Positions 1-10,253 are shown, numbered from the stretch's first letter. The stretch: 64,000 nt of DNA from Vibrio injensis (GCF_001895205.1 NZ_BDJF01000016.1:1-64000); one strand, 5' to 3'. Made by a program: numbers and translations. The notes: generated by a model not told the origin, from the sequence alone.

Positions 1-218
1 AGTCTGGGTCTCACTTTACCCTTATTCGTTAGTTATTATCCATACAAAAATTCAACGGAAATGATAGGTTAAGGGATGATAGTTTGTTTAGATAGTTGAG
101 TACGCCAACCTCGATGAATGAATTAGGGTTATCTCTTGCTCGACGGTTAAAAACACTTTACAGATATGGCTGACACGCCGCATACTCTGGGTAATTTCAA
201 GTTATCCATAATCGTCTT
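1..218. other. Leading intergenic stretch
   Basis: I see no convincing coding frame, RNA gene or strong promoter here. It may hold the upstream region of the small gene starting at 219, or the flank of a gene lying outside the window. Confidence 0.4.
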
Positions 219-596
219 ATGATCCAGTCTGCTCTGTTTGCATTGTTTATCGCTCTGGTCAGTTTTCCAAACTGGCTTGATTTAAATGCTATTCAAGAGA
301 AACCACTAGCAGCCCCTACCTTGATTCATCAACATGTGGCTAGCGAACAAGCGCATCCAGAACAATATTCACTCGCCATAGTCGTACGCAGTGAACCCAA
401 TCGCACAACACCCATTCGCTTAATCTCTGATGATAATGACGATATCGCGCTAAAGAAAGACACTCCCTTTTATCTTGCCCTTGCGCTGAGTGTCGCGGCG
501 ATCATATTGTGGTTTTACTTTAGTCAATCCACGCTGTTTTTTATCCGCAAAGCGCTGCAATTTTCTAATCTCTATTCACGTTTTGCCCACGCTTAA
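219..596 (+). CDS. Small hypothetical membrane protein
   Basis: A 125-residue protein that I do not recognise. It opens with a hydrophobic stretch (about residues 4-18) that could be a signal sequence or anchor, has a polar middle (about 25-78) and a clear membrane helix at about 81-99, then a short basic tail. The likely topology is two membrane passes or a cleaved signal plus one anchor. No obvious Shine-Dalgarno sequence precedes the ATG, which lowers confidence in the start. It lies 51 bases upstream of the DedA-family gene on the same strand, so the two could be co-transcribed. Composition is like the neighbours, with no sign of transfer. Confidence 0.55.
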   Translation: MIQSALFALFIALVSFPNWLDLNAIQEKPLAAPTLIHQHVASEQAHPEQYSLAIVVRSEPNRTTPIRLISDDNDDIALKKDTPFYLALALSVAAIILWFYFSQSTLFFIRKALQFSNLYSRFAHA

Positions 597-647
597 CTTT
601 TTTCAATCAAACCACTCGTTATTATTTTTTGATTGAGGAAAGATATT

Positions 648-1331
648 GTGAATACGCTATTGTCTATTTTTTCTGCCTTATGGCATCAAGATCTGATTGC
701 ATTACAGCACATCGATCTTTCGTTATTGTATCTCTGCATCGGGTTACTGATTTTTGTTGAGAGTGCTTTCCTGCCTGCTGCGCCTCTACCGTGTGATAGC
801 ATCGTTATCTTGTGTGGTAGCCTTGCTGCTGTAGGCATTTTGAATTTATACGCCGTGATTGGCGTGCTGATCATCGCAGGATGGTTAGGAGGAGCAATGG
901 CATTTTACCAAGGTCATCAATTAAAAGAATGGCGTATGGTGGCTTCTTGGTTAGAGAAAGTTCCTGCTAAACAATGGGATACAACGGATCGTTTAATTCA
1001 TAAATACGGCCTGCTGGCAATGTTTATGGCGCGTTTTTTACCCGTGGTGCGCTCTTTATTGCCGATGGTCATGGGACTGAGAAATGCGATATCTCCAACG
1101 CGTTTTTTACTGGTCACCCCCTTAAGTGCCATTGCATGGGTTCTTTTTTTGGTCTTTTCAGGCTATGGCGTGTCATTACTGCCTGATAACTTATCGAAAA
1201 TTGCCAATCATATTTTGATTCTCGCCCCGTTGATGACGTTATTGATTGGTGTCGTAAGCCTACTTATTGGTTGGTCTGTACGCCGACGCGCTCAGCAAAA
1301 AATATCGCCGATTCATCGCGAATCAAATTAA
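648..1331 (+). CDS. DedA/SNARE-associated family membrane protein
   Basis: DedA-family polytopic inner-membrane protein, 227 residues from the GTG at 648. The family is linked to undecaprenyl-phosphate or phospholipid translocation and to membrane-potential homeostasis. The family core is visible as an entrant-loop-like segment (ESAFLPAAPLPCDS), a glycine-rich segment (GWLGGAMAFYQG) and the motif around ARFLPVVRSLLPMVMG (about residues 126-141). About four to five hydrophobic segments follow, with a basic C-terminus. I prefer the GTG at 648 over an in-frame TTG at 633 because GAGG at 636-639 is well placed for 648. The gene ends just before a strong bidirectional terminator shared with kup. 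Confidence 0.85.
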   Translation: MNTLLSIFSALWHQDLIALQHIDLSLLYLCIGLLIFVESAFLPAAPLPCDSIVILCGSLAAVGILNLYAVIGVLIIAGWLGGAMAFYQGHQLKEWRMVASWLEKVPAKQWDTTDRLIHKYGLLAMFMARFLPVVRSLLPMVMGLRNAISPTRFLLVTPLSAIAWVLFLVFSGYGVSLLPDNLSKIANHILILAPLMTLLIGVVSLLIGWSVRRRAQQKISPIHRESN

Positions 1332-1354
1332 TAAGCTTTCATTCTCTATTAGCA

Positions 1355-1399
1355 AAAAAGGCCATGTAAACACCGTTACTTGGCCTTTTTATTTTTTTC
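1355..1399. terminator. Bidirectional intrinsic terminator (DedA gene / kup)
   Basis: A 10-bp stem (AAAAAGGCCA at 1355-1364 with TGGCCTTTTT at 1381-1390) is extended inward by GTAA/TTAC after one T-T mismatch, leaving a 6-base loop. It is T-rich on the right side and A-rich on the left, so it can stop transcription from both converging genes. Confidence 0.85.
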
Positions 1400-1418
1400 G
1401 TAACGTAAATGACAGAGA

Positions 1419-3329
1419 CTAAATTTCCCGATAAACGCCCATCTCTATTAATCGATCTGAGGGAATATTTAATCGCTCAGAGGTTCGTAATGCGTGCTTA
1501 CTTAATAGAATAAATAGCCTAGCTTTAAAGTCATGCCATAAACCGATTTTTTGCGCTTGAATATGCTCAGCGGAGAGGAAAAAAATCGTTTCATTCGGAT
1601 GGAGAAATAGCCCTTTTAAACCACAAGAGTGCATTACTTGGTCGATCTCTAGGGTTTCTTGATATCCAGTATGAATGATCACTTGCCAAAAGGTATCCGA
1701 CAGTTGGGTTATCTCCGCTCGACGGCAGGGATGAACATAAGGCTGAGAGTCATTTTGAAAGGTCATCAACACATTACGCTCATGCAATACCTTATTGTAT
1801 TTTAAGTTGTGGATCAGTGACCGAGGCACATGATCACTCGAACGAGAAAAATACACCGCAGTACGTTGAGTACGTTGAAAGGTTTCCCCTTCAAGTGACG
1901 AGATCATTGCGGGTAACGATAAATCACTCCCCGATTGTTCCAATAAACGCCGCTTCTGTTGCTGCCAAATGTACATAATAAGGAATACACCACCACCAAG
2001 CACGATTGGCAGCCAACCACCATGACTAAATTTCGTCGATGTTGATATCAGTAAGCCGAGATCCAAGGTAATAAAGACAGCGCCCATGGTCATCACATAA
2101 CGTAATCGCCACTGCCAGTAGTAACGAGCGACAATTAGTATTAATAATGAAGAGATGGTCATGATCGCGGTCACGGCAATACCATAAGCAGCCGCTAAAT
2201 TTGTTGAGGATTTAAAGCTCGCCATCACCATCATTACGGATGTGAATAATAGTAAATTCGCGGCAGGCACATAAATTTGTCCTTGAGAATGCGCTGAAGT
2301 ATGGGTGATTTTTAATGGTGGGAGATAACCATAGTTCATCGCTTGGCGAGTTAATGAGAAGATGCCGGAAATCACCGCTTGAGAAGCAATAATCGCCGCT
2401 AACGTCGCTAAAATGATCAATGGCCAGAGTAACGCATGGGGTACTAAGCCATAAAAGGTTTGTCTTTCTAGGCCTTGTGTTTGAAGTAAATACGCCCCCT
2501 GCCCAAAGTAGTTCAACAGTAAACTAGGTAAAACGATAGTAAACCAAGCCCATCGAATGGGCTTAATGCCAATATGGCCCATATCAGCGTATAGCGCTTC
2601 GACACCCGTGACTGACAGTACAACAACACCCAAGATAATAAGAGTACCGATACCGTGAGTAGCTATAAAATGCCAAGCATAATAAGGATTCACTGCGGCT
2701 AAAACCTGTGGCTGCTTGACGATAGCCATCAACCCTAAAATACCCAACGTGATAAACCAGAGCAGCATAATTGGCGCAAAGAAACGGCCTATCCGCTCAG
2801 TTCCTAAAACTTGAATAGCAAATAATACGCAAATGATCACCAATGCAGCGGGTAAAACATAAGGGGCTAAACTGGCCTTAGCTACAGCGATCCCTTCAAC
2901 CGCAGAAAGCACCGACATTGCTGGTGTAATTACCGCTTCACCGAAGAAGAATCCTGCCGCTAATAAGCCTAATAGTAGAACAACCGGTTTCATTGCATGT
3001 GGGCAATGCGCTTTAGCAATGCTTGCTAAGGTTAAGATACCGCCTTCACCATTTTGATCGGCTTGGGTAATGAACAATAAATATTTTACCGACACGATAA
3101 TAATAAAAGCCCAAAAGACTAAGGAGAGTATGCCAAAAACATTTGTTGAATTAATAGCAAGGGGATGGTGACTAAAAAACACTTCTTTCAATGCATATAA
3201 AGGGCTAGTTCCAATATCACCATAAACAATACCGACAGCCAATAGAGCAAGCGAAGACGTACTTTTTTGTGATGGTTTCATTTTCCTATTGCGCTTTGAG
3301 CGCATCCTATCTGAATAGAGATCCTCCAT
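1419..3329 (-). CDS. kup: Kup-type low-affinity potassium uptake transporter
   Basis: K+/H+ symporter of the Kup/HAK/KT family in the inner membrane. The signature VGIVYGDIGTSPLYALKE lies near the N-terminus (about residues 32-49), followed by about 12 membrane helices with the family motifs GEGGILTL and FFGEAVITPAMSVLSAVEG. A soluble C-terminal domain of about 160 residues follows. At 636 residues it is slightly longer than E. coli Kup (622). The excess is N-terminal: in-frame ATGs at 3305 and 3281 are alternatives, the one at 3281 having AGGAAA immediately upstream. It is transcribed alone, away from prpF, and shares a terminator with the DedA gene. Confidence 0.93.
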   Translation of the reverse strand: MEDLYSDRMRSKRNRKMKPSQKSTSSLALLAVGIVYGDIGTSPLYALKEVFFSHHPLAINSTNVFGILSLVFWAFIIIVSVKYLLFITQADQNGEGGILTLASIAKAHCPHAMKPVVLLLGLLAAGFFFGEAVITPAMSVLSAVEGIAVAKASLAPYVLPAALVIICVLFAIQVLGTERIGRFFAPIMLLWFITLGILGLMAIVKQPQVLAAVNPYYAWHFIATHGIGTLIILGVVVLSVTGVEALYADMGHIGIKPIRWAWFTIVLPSLLLNYFGQGAYLLQTQGLERQTFYGLVPHALLWPLIILATLAAIIASQAVISGIFSLTRQAMNYGYLPPLKITHTSAHSQGQIYVPAANLLLFTSVMMVMASFKSSTNLAAAYGIAVTAIMTISSLLILIVARYYWQWRLRYVMTMGAVFITLDLGLLISTSTKFSHGGWLPIVLGGGVFLIMYIWQQQKRRLLEQSGSDLSLPAMISSLEGETFQRTQRTAVYFSRSSDHVPRSLIHNLKYNKVLHERNVLMTFQNDSQPYVHPCRRAEITQLSDTFWQVIIHTGYQETLEIDQVMHSCGLKGLFLHPNETIFFLSAEHIQAQKIGLWHDFKARLFILLSKHALRTSERLNIPSDRLIEMGVYREI

Positions 3330-3508
3330 ACTAATCAGATGGATTTAAAGAAAATGTATAAAACACGATAAGAGATATATAGAAAATATAAAATTTCAGC
3401 GCCAAAGAGCATTCTGTTGCAATCAATACTCAATAAGTCAGATATCTCATGATTACTCAAGCTTCCTAAGCCAGCATAGTATCAATCGCTGAATGTAATA
3501 TGAACATA

Positions 3509-3529
3509 GAGATAGCTCAACACTATCTC
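3509..3529. terminator. Weak hairpin after prpF
   Basis: Inverted repeat GAGATAG (3509-3515) and CTATCTC (3523-3529) with a 7-base loop, just downstream of the prpF stop on the minus strand. It lacks a good T tract after the stem, so it is only a possible end for the prp transcript. Confidence 0.3.
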
Positions 3530-3539
3530 CAAAAAATGG

Positions 3540-4775
3540 TTAAGGCGCAGGAACTCGCACCCAACCCTGCATTAAAATTCGTGCACTGCGACTCATCACC
3601 GCTTTAGTGATTTGCCAAACGGGCTGTGTCTGTCCTTCGATAATCATTCCTTCTATCGTCGCGCCGACCGTTAAGGTACCAGAAGGATGACCAAAAGTGA
3701 CTTGACTTCGTTGACCACCTCCCGCGGCTTGGTTGACGAGCGTGCCAGGAACGCAAGCCGCCGCGGCAATCGCAACGGCAGCGGTTCCCATCATCGCATG
3801 GTGTAATTTCCCCATTGATAGAGCGCGCACCAGGAGATCAACTTCAGCACTCTTAATCTGCTTTCCACTAGCGGTGAGATAGGCTTTCGATGGCGCTACA
3901 AAAGCAATTTTAGGCGTATGTTGACGCGCTTTAGCTTGTTCTAAATGCTCAATCAAACCCATTTTTAACGCGCCATAAGCACGGATCATTTCTAACTTAG
4001 CGAGCATTTCAAGATCGGCGTTGACCACCTCTTGCCCTTCATCGCCTTGATAACCCAGTCGGTGAGCATCAAGAAAAATGGTCGGAATCCCTGCATTAAT
4101 CAACGTCACTTCAATATCACCAAGACCGGGGATAGATAAGCAGTCACGTAGATTCCCAGTCGGAAATATTGCGCCTTGCCCCTCAGCTGGATCAACAAAC
4201 TCAACCTGAATTTCAGCCGCAGGAAAAGCAACACCATCGAGCTGAAAATCACCGATTTCTTGAACTTGACCGTTGACGATTGGTACGTGAATGATCAGCG
4301 TTTTTTGAATGTTGGTTTGCCATACTTTTACCGCCACCACACCCTGTTCAGGGATACGAGCAGGGGCAATCAACCCAGCCTCTATCGCAAAAGGACCGAC
4401 CGCAGCGGAAAGGTTACCGCAATTACCACTCCAATCAATCTGTGGTTGATCGATGGTAACTTGACCAAATAAATAATCAACATCGTGATCCGCTTGCTGA
4501 CTTTTTGAAATCAATGCCACTTTACTGGTACTGGAACTTCCGCCCCCCATACCATCGATCTGCTTGCCATAGGCATCAGGGCTACCGATAACCCTCAACA
4601 ATAATCTATCGCGATACTCGCCGGATGATTGTGCATCAATAGGAAGATCGGAGAGCTTAAAAAACACGCCGTTACTGGTGCCACCTCTTAAATAGGTAGC
4701 GGGAATTTTTATTTGCCGCGCTGAACCAACGGTACTATCCGAGGCAATAGAGATCTTAGAATTAATATCACTCAT
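3540..4775 (-). CDS. prpF: PrpF, 2-methylaconitate cis-trans isomerase
   Basis: Partner of AcnD in the 2-methylcitrate cycle: isomerises the trans-2-methylaconitate made by AcnD to the cis form usable by an aconitase. It is 411 residues with the PrpF/DapF-like fold. The N-terminal motif YLRGGTSNGVFF (about 28-39) and the pair K85 (SSTSK) and C119 (GNCGN) are present. Their spacing of 34 matches the Lys/Cys pair I recall for Shewanella PrpF, although the numbering differs. It is the last gene of the operon, starting 5 bases after the acnD stop, with its ribosome-binding site (AAGAG) inside the end of acnD. Confidence 0.93.
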   Translation of the reverse strand: MSDINSKISIASDSTVGSARQIKIPATYLRGGTSNGVFFKLSDLPIDAQSSGEYRDRLLLRVIGSPDAYGKQIDGMGGGSSSTSKVALISKSQQADHDVDYLFGQVTIDQPQIDWSGNCGNLSAAVGPFAIEAGLIAPARIPEQGVVAVKVWQTNIQKTLIIHVPIVNGQVQEIGDFQLDGVAFPAAEIQVEFVDPAEGQGAIFPTGNLRDCLSIPGLGDIEVTLINAGIPTIFLDAHRLGYQGDEGQEVVNADLEMLAKLEMIRAYGALKMGLIEHLEQAKARQHTPKIAFVAPSKAYLTASGKQIKSAEVDLLVRALSMGKLHHAMMGTAAVAIAAAACVPGTLVNQAAGGGQRSQVTFGHPSGTLTVGATIEGMIIEGQTQPVWQITKAVMSRSARILMQGWVRVPAP

Positions 4776-4780
4776 CGGGG

Positions 4781-7369
4781 CTACTCTTTCACTAAAAATT
4801 GCTGAGCAAAACGGGGCAATACGCCGCCTGCTTGATAGACATCAACTTCATCTTCCGTTTCAAGGCGACAAATCACCGGAATCGAAAAAGAAGACTCATC
4901 TCGGCGAGTGATGGTCAACGTAAGTGTGGCATTTGGCTGGATCACTCCGCGGACATCAAATAACTCGCTGCCGTCTAAATCAAGGGTTAAACGGTTCATC
5001 CCTGTCATAAATTGCAGCGGCAATACCCCCATACCGACTAAATTGGTGCGATGGATGCGCTCAAAGCCTTCGGCAACGATCGCCTCAACGCCAGCTAAAC
5101 GTACTCCTTTCGCCGCCCAATCACGAGATGAACCTTGGCCATAATCGGCACCAGCAATAATGATTAACGGTTGTTGACGTTCTAGATAGGTTTCTATCGC
5201 TTCCCATAGTCGAGTAACTCGCCCTTCAGGTTCAATCCGCGCTAATGATCCTTGTACCACTTGACCGTTCTCTCTGACCATTTCATTCAATAGTTTGGGG
5301 TTAGCAAGCGTGGCGCGTTGCGCTGTTAAATGATCGCCACGATGAGTCGCATAAGAGTTAAAGTCCGCTTCGGGAACACCCATACTGGCTAAGTACTCTC
5401 CAGCGGCACTGCTCGCTAAAATCGCATTCGAGGGAGAAAGGTGATCAGTCGTGACATTGTCACCTAAAATCGCTAACGGACGCATGCCAGTTAAACTCGG
5501 CTTGCCAGCCAGCGCACCTTGCCAATAAGGAGGGCGTCGGATGTAAGTACTGTGAGGACGCCAATCATAAAGCGGTGACGCTTGCTGAGTCGGATCCTGT
5601 AGCTGAAACATTTGAATATACACTTGCTGAAATTGCTGCGGCTTAACGCAGCTCTCGACCACGGCATCAATCTCTTCATCACTCGGCCAGATATCCGCTA
5701 AGTAAATAGGTCTCCCCTGACTGTCCACACCAAGTGCATCTCGCTCAATATCAAAACGAATACTGCCAGCAATCGCGTAAGCGACAACCAGCGGTGGTGA
5801 CGCTAAAAAAGCGTGTTTGGCATGAGGATGAATTCGTCCATCAAAGTTACGATTACCAGATAATACTGCGGTGGTATAGAGATCACGGGCAAGAATTTCT
5901 CGCTCAATGGCCGGATCCAACGCACCACTCATTCCATTACAGGTTGTACAAGCGTAGCCAACAATCCCAAAGCCTAGCGTTTCAAGCTCGGTTAATAAGT
6001 TGGCTTCTTCCAAATACAGTTTGGCCACTTTAGAGCCGGGCGCAAACGAGCTTTTCACCCAAGGCTGACGTATCAAGCCACGCTGATTGGCTTTTTTAGC
6101 AAGTAATCCCGCCGCGACCAAATTGCGCGGATTACTGGTGTTGGTACATGAGGTGATCGCTGCGATGATCACCGCCCCATCAGGTAAGCCGAATTGAGTA
6201 CTCTCTTGTCTTAGCGTATGGGCGATACCGCGTTCAACCAATTGTGAGGTAGGTAAACAGCGATGGGGTTGAGAAGGCCCAGCCATGGTGCGTTCGACTT
6301 GAGAGAGATCAAAGGTTAAGACTCTTTCATACTGCACCTCGAGTAACGCATCAGCCCATAAGCCAGTCTGTTTCGCGTATTGCTCAACTAACGCGATTTG
6401 ATCTGGCTCGCGGCCCGTGAGCTGAAGATAACGTAGAGTTTGCTGATCAATATAGAACAAACCCGCGCTAGCACCATATTCTGGTGTCATGTTGGCGATG
6501 GTGGCGCGATCGCCAATCGTCAGTTGATGAGCGCCTTCACCAAAAAATTCTAAATAGGCTGAGACCACTCGCTGCGTACGCAAAAATTCGGTTAATGCTA
6601 ATACAATATCGGTCGCGGTAATTCCAGCTTGGCGCTGGCCGATAAGCTTTACCCCGACAATATCCGGTAAACGCATCATCGATGGTCGGCCGAGCATGAC
6701 GGTTTCCGCTTCTAAGCCGCCAACACCAATCGCAATAACCCCAAGAGCATTAATATGAGGGGTATGGCTATCGGTCCCCACACAAGTATCAGGGAAGGCC
6801 ACTCCTTGCTTCAACTGGATGACTGGCGACATTTTTTCTAAATTGATTTGATGCATAATGCCATTACCAGCGGGGATCACGCTGACATTTTTAAACGCGT
6901 GTTTGCACCATTCAATGAAATGAAAACGATCTTCATTGCGCCGGTCTTCAATCGCACGATTTTTTGCTAAAGCATCGGCGTCAAAACCAGCGTGCTCGAC
7001 CGCTAACGAATGATCAACAATCAATTGCGTTTCGACGATGGGGTTGACTTGCGCTGGATCGCCGCCTTGCTCCGCAATCGCATCACGTAGTCCCGCTAAA
7101 TCAACCAAAGCGGTTTGACCTAAAATATCATGGCACACTACACGTGCGGGATACCAAGGAAAATCCTGATCTCGTTTACGCTCAATCAGTTGTGTTAATG
7201 CTGACATAAGCTGTTCACTAGGACAACAGCGCACCAGATTTTCAGCCAGTATCCGCGAGGTATAAGGTAGGCTCTGATACGCATCAGGTTTGATGGCGTT
7301 AATCGCTGCGCGAGCGTCAAAGTAATCAATCTCGGTTCCGGGTAAGGTTTGTCTAAAACGACTCTTCAT
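4781..7369 (-). CDS. acnD: AcnD, Fe/S-dependent 2-methylcitrate dehydratase
   Basis: Aconitase-like enzyme of 862 residues that dehydrates 2-methylcitrate, replacing the cluster-free PrpD of enterobacteria. The 4Fe-4S ligands are C408 (SCTNTSNP) and C474/C477 (GYACTTCNG). The aconitase swivel domain occupies the C-terminal third, with the GSSRDWAAKG motif near residue 745. The length equals that of other AcnD proteins, and the adjoining prpF supports AcnD rather than housekeeping AcnA. It lies 51 bases downstream of prpC, preceded by AGAAGAG close to the ATG. Confidence 0.95.
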   Translation of the reverse strand: MKSRFRQTLPGTEIDYFDARAAINAIKPDAYQSLPYTSRILAENLVRCCPSEQLMSALTQLIERKRDQDFPWYPARVVCHDILGQTALVDLAGLRDAIAEQGGDPAQVNPIVETQLIVDHSLAVEHAGFDADALAKNRAIEDRRNEDRFHFIEWCKHAFKNVSVIPAGNGIMHQINLEKMSPVIQLKQGVAFPDTCVGTDSHTPHINALGVIAIGVGGLEAETVMLGRPSMMRLPDIVGVKLIGQRQAGITATDIVLALTEFLRTQRVVSAYLEFFGEGAHQLTIGDRATIANMTPEYGASAGLFYIDQQTLRYLQLTGREPDQIALVEQYAKQTGLWADALLEVQYERVLTFDLSQVERTMAGPSQPHRCLPTSQLVERGIAHTLRQESTQFGLPDGAVIIAAITSCTNTSNPRNLVAAGLLAKKANQRGLIRQPWVKSSFAPGSKVAKLYLEEANLLTELETLGFGIVGYACTTCNGMSGALDPAIEREILARDLYTTAVLSGNRNFDGRIHPHAKHAFLASPPLVVAYAIAGSIRFDIERDALGVDSQGRPIYLADIWPSDEEIDAVVESCVKPQQFQQVYIQMFQLQDPTQQASPLYDWRPHSTYIRRPPYWQGALAGKPSLTGMRPLAILGDNVTTDHLSPSNAILASSAAGEYLASMGVPEADFNSYATHRGDHLTAQRATLANPKLLNEMVRENGQVVQGSLARIEPEGRVTRLWEAIETYLERQQPLIIIAGADYGQGSSRDWAAKGVRLAGVEAIVAEGFERIHRTNLVGMGVLPLQFMTGMNRLTLDLDGSELFDVRGVIQPNATLTLTITRRDESSFSIPVICRLETEDEVDVYQAGGVLPRFAQQFLVKE

Positions 7370-7420
7370 GCTCTTCTCTTGATCCTCAATAATCCACCAC
7401 GTTGAGTGACAGCGTCACGA

Positions 7421-8545
7421 TTAGCCACGCTGATCTATCGGAACCCAATCTTGAGGATCGGGCCCAATATAGTCCGCGCTTGGACGAATAATTCGATTAT
7501 TAGCCCGCTGCTCAAACACATGTGCAGCCCACCCAGTTAAACGGCTCAGCACAAAAATCGGGGTAAAGAGTTTGGTCGGAATACCCATAAAGTGATAGGC
7601 CGAAGCGTGGAAAAAATCGGCATTACAAAATAAGTTTTTTTCGCGCTGCATTACGGCTTCAACTCGTTCAGAAACCGCATAAAGATGGCTATCGCCTACC
7701 TGCTCGGATAAGCGCTTAGACCACTGTTTGATCAAGGCGTTACGTGGATCGCATTCACGGTAAATCGCATGCCCAAAGCCCATGATGGTCTGCTTCTCTG
7801 CCAGCATACGCAGCAGATGTTGCTCGGCTTCCTCTGCCGTCGTCCACGGCTCTATCATCGCCATTGCTGCTTCATTAGCTCCACCGTGTAATGGCCCTCG
7901 TAATGAACCAATCGCGGCAGTAATACAAGAATGCAGATCAGACAAGGTCGATGCGCACACGCGAGCGGTAAAAGTTGACGCATTAAACTCATGCTCAGCG
8001 TATAGAATTAATGAACAATGCATAACTTGTTTAAACAGTACACTCGGTGCACGATCACTAAGCATTGCCAAAAAATAGCCACCGATAGAGTCTTCACCAT
8101 GTTGCTGGGTATCAACCCTGACTCCGTGATGACTAAAACGATACCAATAAGCAATAATGGCAGGAAATAGAGCTAACATTCGCTCGGCACTGGCTAACTG
8201 CTGAGCAAACTCTTGCTCAGGTTCGATATTGCCCAGCATCGAACAGCCAGTGCGTAAGACATCCATCGGATGAGCCGTTGCGGGGATCCGCTCTAAGACC
8301 TCGGTAAGCGCGGGAGGCAAGCTTCGGAGATCCATCAAACGCGCTTTAAAGCTGTCTAACTCACGCTGAGTCGGTAAGTGCCCAATCAATAATAAGTGCG
8401 CCACTTCTTCAAATTGGGCATGGTTGGCTAAATCGGTAATGTCATAACCGCGGTAGGTCAAACCAGTACCGGTTTTACCCACCGTACACAGCGCCGTACT
8501 GCCAGCACTTTGACCACGTAATCCTGAGGATGAGGGACAAGACAT
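7421..8545 (-). CDS. prpC: PrpC, 2-methylcitrate synthase
   Basis: Citrate-synthase-fold enzyme (374 residues) condensing propionyl-CoA with oxaloacetate, the first committed step of the 2-methylcitrate cycle. Active-site residues visible by family pattern are H220 (GPLHGGAN), H259 (GFGHAIYR) and D310 (NADFFHAS), with substrate-binding H185 (AEHEFNAS). The short form without an N-terminal extension, together with its position between prpB and acnD, distinguishes it from GltA. AAGGAG lies 8 bases before the ATG. The 116 bases separating it from prpB hold no strong terminator, so co-transcription is likely. Confidence 0.95.
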   Translation of the reverse strand: MSCPSSSGLRGQSAGSTALCTVGKTGTGLTYRGYDITDLANHAQFEEVAHLLLIGHLPTQRELDSFKARLMDLRSLPPALTEVLERIPATAHPMDVLRTGCSMLGNIEPEQEFAQQLASAERMLALFPAIIAYWYRFSHHGVRVDTQQHGEDSIGGYFLAMLSDRAPSVLFKQVMHCSLILYAEHEFNASTFTARVCASTLSDLHSCITAAIGSLRGPLHGGANEAAMAMIEPWTTAEEAEQHLLRMLAEKQTIMGFGHAIYRECDPRNALIKQWSKRLSEQVGDSHLYAVSERVEAVMQREKNLFCNADFFHASAYHFMGIPTKLFTPIFVLSRLTGWAAHVFEQRANNRIIRPSADYIGPDPQDWVPIDQRG

Positions 8546-8661
8546 AATGATGAACTCCTTTTCGCATTAAGTTTTGTTGATTCAAAGTTGGAGGTTAAAG
8601 CGGCAATCCTCTTGTCGCGATAAACCACCGCGCTGTACTTATCATTCCAGCATAGAAAAGT

Positions 8662-9561
8662 TTAAGATTTGCCTTTCGAAAATAGCGTATCCAGCGTTTG
8701 CTCATAGGCGTGATAATCGAGATAGTGGTAAAGATCCTGACGAGTTTGCATCGCGTCTAATAACGCCTGTTGATGCTCGTTGTTCAATAGGTGGCGGTAA
8801 ACCGTTTCTGCAGCGTAGTTCATGGCCCGAAACGCACTGAGAGGATACAAGGCCATGGCAACACTAGCCTGTGCCAATTGCGCTTTGCTATACAGTGGGG
8901 TTTGGCCGAACTCAGTCATATTAGCAAGAATCGGTACGTTTTTTCCGGTTGCCGATTGTAATGCCAAAGCGAGCTGTTGATATTGTTCCAATTCCGTCAT
9001 CGCTTCGGGAAACAACATATCGGCCCCCGCCTCAACATAAGCAATCGCTCTTTCAATGGCTTTGTCCATGCCTTCGTTGGCCAGTGCATCAGTACGCGCC
9101 ATGATCACAAAATCACTATCATGACGAGCATCGACCGCAGCTTTGAGTCGGTCAACCATCTCTTGTTGGCTAACAATGGCTTTATTTGGACGATGGCCGC
9201 AACGTTTTTGAGCCACTTGATCTTCCAAATGAACCGCCGCCGCCCCTGCTTTTTCCATTAGCTTTATCGTCCGAGCAATCGAAAACGCGCCGCCAAATCC
9301 GGTATCAATATCCACTAACAAGGGTAAATCACAAGCATTCGTGATCCTTTCGACATCAATCAGTACGTCATTTAATGCCGTAATGCCAAGATCCGGCAAT
9401 CCATAGGATGCATTCGCGACGCCTGCACCGGATAGATAAATAGCCTGATGGCCGATCTGTTTAGCCATCATCGCACAATAAGCATTAATCGTACCGACAA
9501 TGGGTAAAGGTTGCTGCTGGTGAAGGGCAAGCTTAAATTTAGCTCCCGGACTGATGCTCAT
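8662..9561 (-). CDS. prpB: PrpB, 2-methylisocitrate lyase
   Basis: Splits 2-methylisocitrate into pyruvate and succinate, the last step of propionate oxidation. It belongs to the isocitrate lyase/PEP mutase superfamily, with the catalytic KRCGHR motif around C121 and Mg2+-binding D84/D86 (VDIDTG). The product is 299 residues. I place the start at the ATG 9561 because AAGGAG sits 5 bases upstream. A GTG two codons earlier overlaps that ribosome-binding site. The start overlaps the stop of the upstream regulator by 4 bases (ATGA), implying translational coupling. Confidence 0.95.
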   Translation of the reverse strand: MSISPGAKFKLALHQQQPLPIVGTINAYCAMMAKQIGHQAIYLSGAGVANASYGLPDLGITALNDVLIDVERITNACDLPLLVDIDTGFGGAFSIARTIKLMEKAGAAAVHLEDQVAQKRCGHRPNKAIVSQQEMVDRLKAAVDARHDSDFVIMARTDALANEGMDKAIERAIAYVEAGADMLFPEAMTELEQYQQLALALQSATGKNVPILANMTEFGQTPLYSKAQLAQASVAMALYPLSAFRAMNYAAETVYRHLLNNEHQQALLDAMQTRQDLYHYLDYHAYEQTLDTLFSKGKS

Positions 9562-10253
9562 AAACACTCCTTAGTATGATTATCGAGCTTAATTTGCTGT
9601 TCAATTAAGCGCCGGCTATAAGCAATATGTCTACGCATCAACATCTCCGCCAACTCTTCATCACGGTGACGTATCGCCTGCAGAATAAATTTATGCTCTT
9701 CAAGGGCGGCAATCGGTCGAGAATGAGAACGAGGCGATTGATATCGATACATACGCAGCAAATGGTAAAGCTCATCGCACAGCAAACGAATCAATTGTGG
9801 GTTACGACTGGCTAGAATGATTCGATAGTGAAAGTCAAAATCACCATATTGATGAAAATAGCCCGCCCCATCGACTTGTTCAATATGACGAGAATGCGTG
9901 ATGAGTAATTGCTCTAAGCTAGACAATTCGTCTTCGGTAATATGACGCGCCGCTAAACGAGCCGCCATTCCTTCCAACGCTTCTCTTACGCCGTACAAAT
10001 CCACCAGCTTTTCTTGACAAAGCTTAATGACTCTAGCCCCAACATGAGGAATACGCTCAATCAACCCTAAGCCTTCAATCCGCATCAGCGCTTCACGTAA
10101 AGGCCCTCGACTGACCTGAAAATGTTTAGCTAACTCAGGCTCAGAAATTTTACTTCCCGGAGCAATGTCGCCAGAGACAATCGCCTCTATCAAAAACTCG
10201 GTTAAACTTTCCGATTTAGTATGTTCTTTTTCGTTATCTGTGTGTTTATTCAC
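9558..10253 (-). CDS. GntR/FadR-family regulator of the 2-methylcitrate operon
   Basis: A 231-residue regulator of the FCD (FadR C-terminal) subfamily of GntR. The winged helix is at about residues 36-75 ([23 protein letters not shown]), and the all-helical ligand domain is at about 85-215. It starts with GTG and is the first gene of the prp transcript, overlapping prpB by 4 bases. This differs from the sigma54-type PrpR activator of E. coli and Salmonella. It probably represses its own operon through the two palindromes at 10359 and 10517, with a 2-methylcitrate-pathway intermediate as inducer; that ligand is an inference. Confidence 0.88.
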   Translation of the reverse strand: MNKHTDNEKEHTKSESLTEFLIEAIVSGDIAPGSKISEPELAKHFQVSRGPLREALMRIEGLGLIERIPHVGARVIKLCQEKLVDLYGVREALEGMAARLAARHITEDELSSLEQLLITHSRHIEQVDGAGYFHQYGDFDFHYRIILASRNPQLIRLLCDELYHLLRMYRYQSPRSHSRPIAALEEHKFILQAIRHRDEELAEMLMRRHIAYSRRLIEQQIKLDNHTKECL

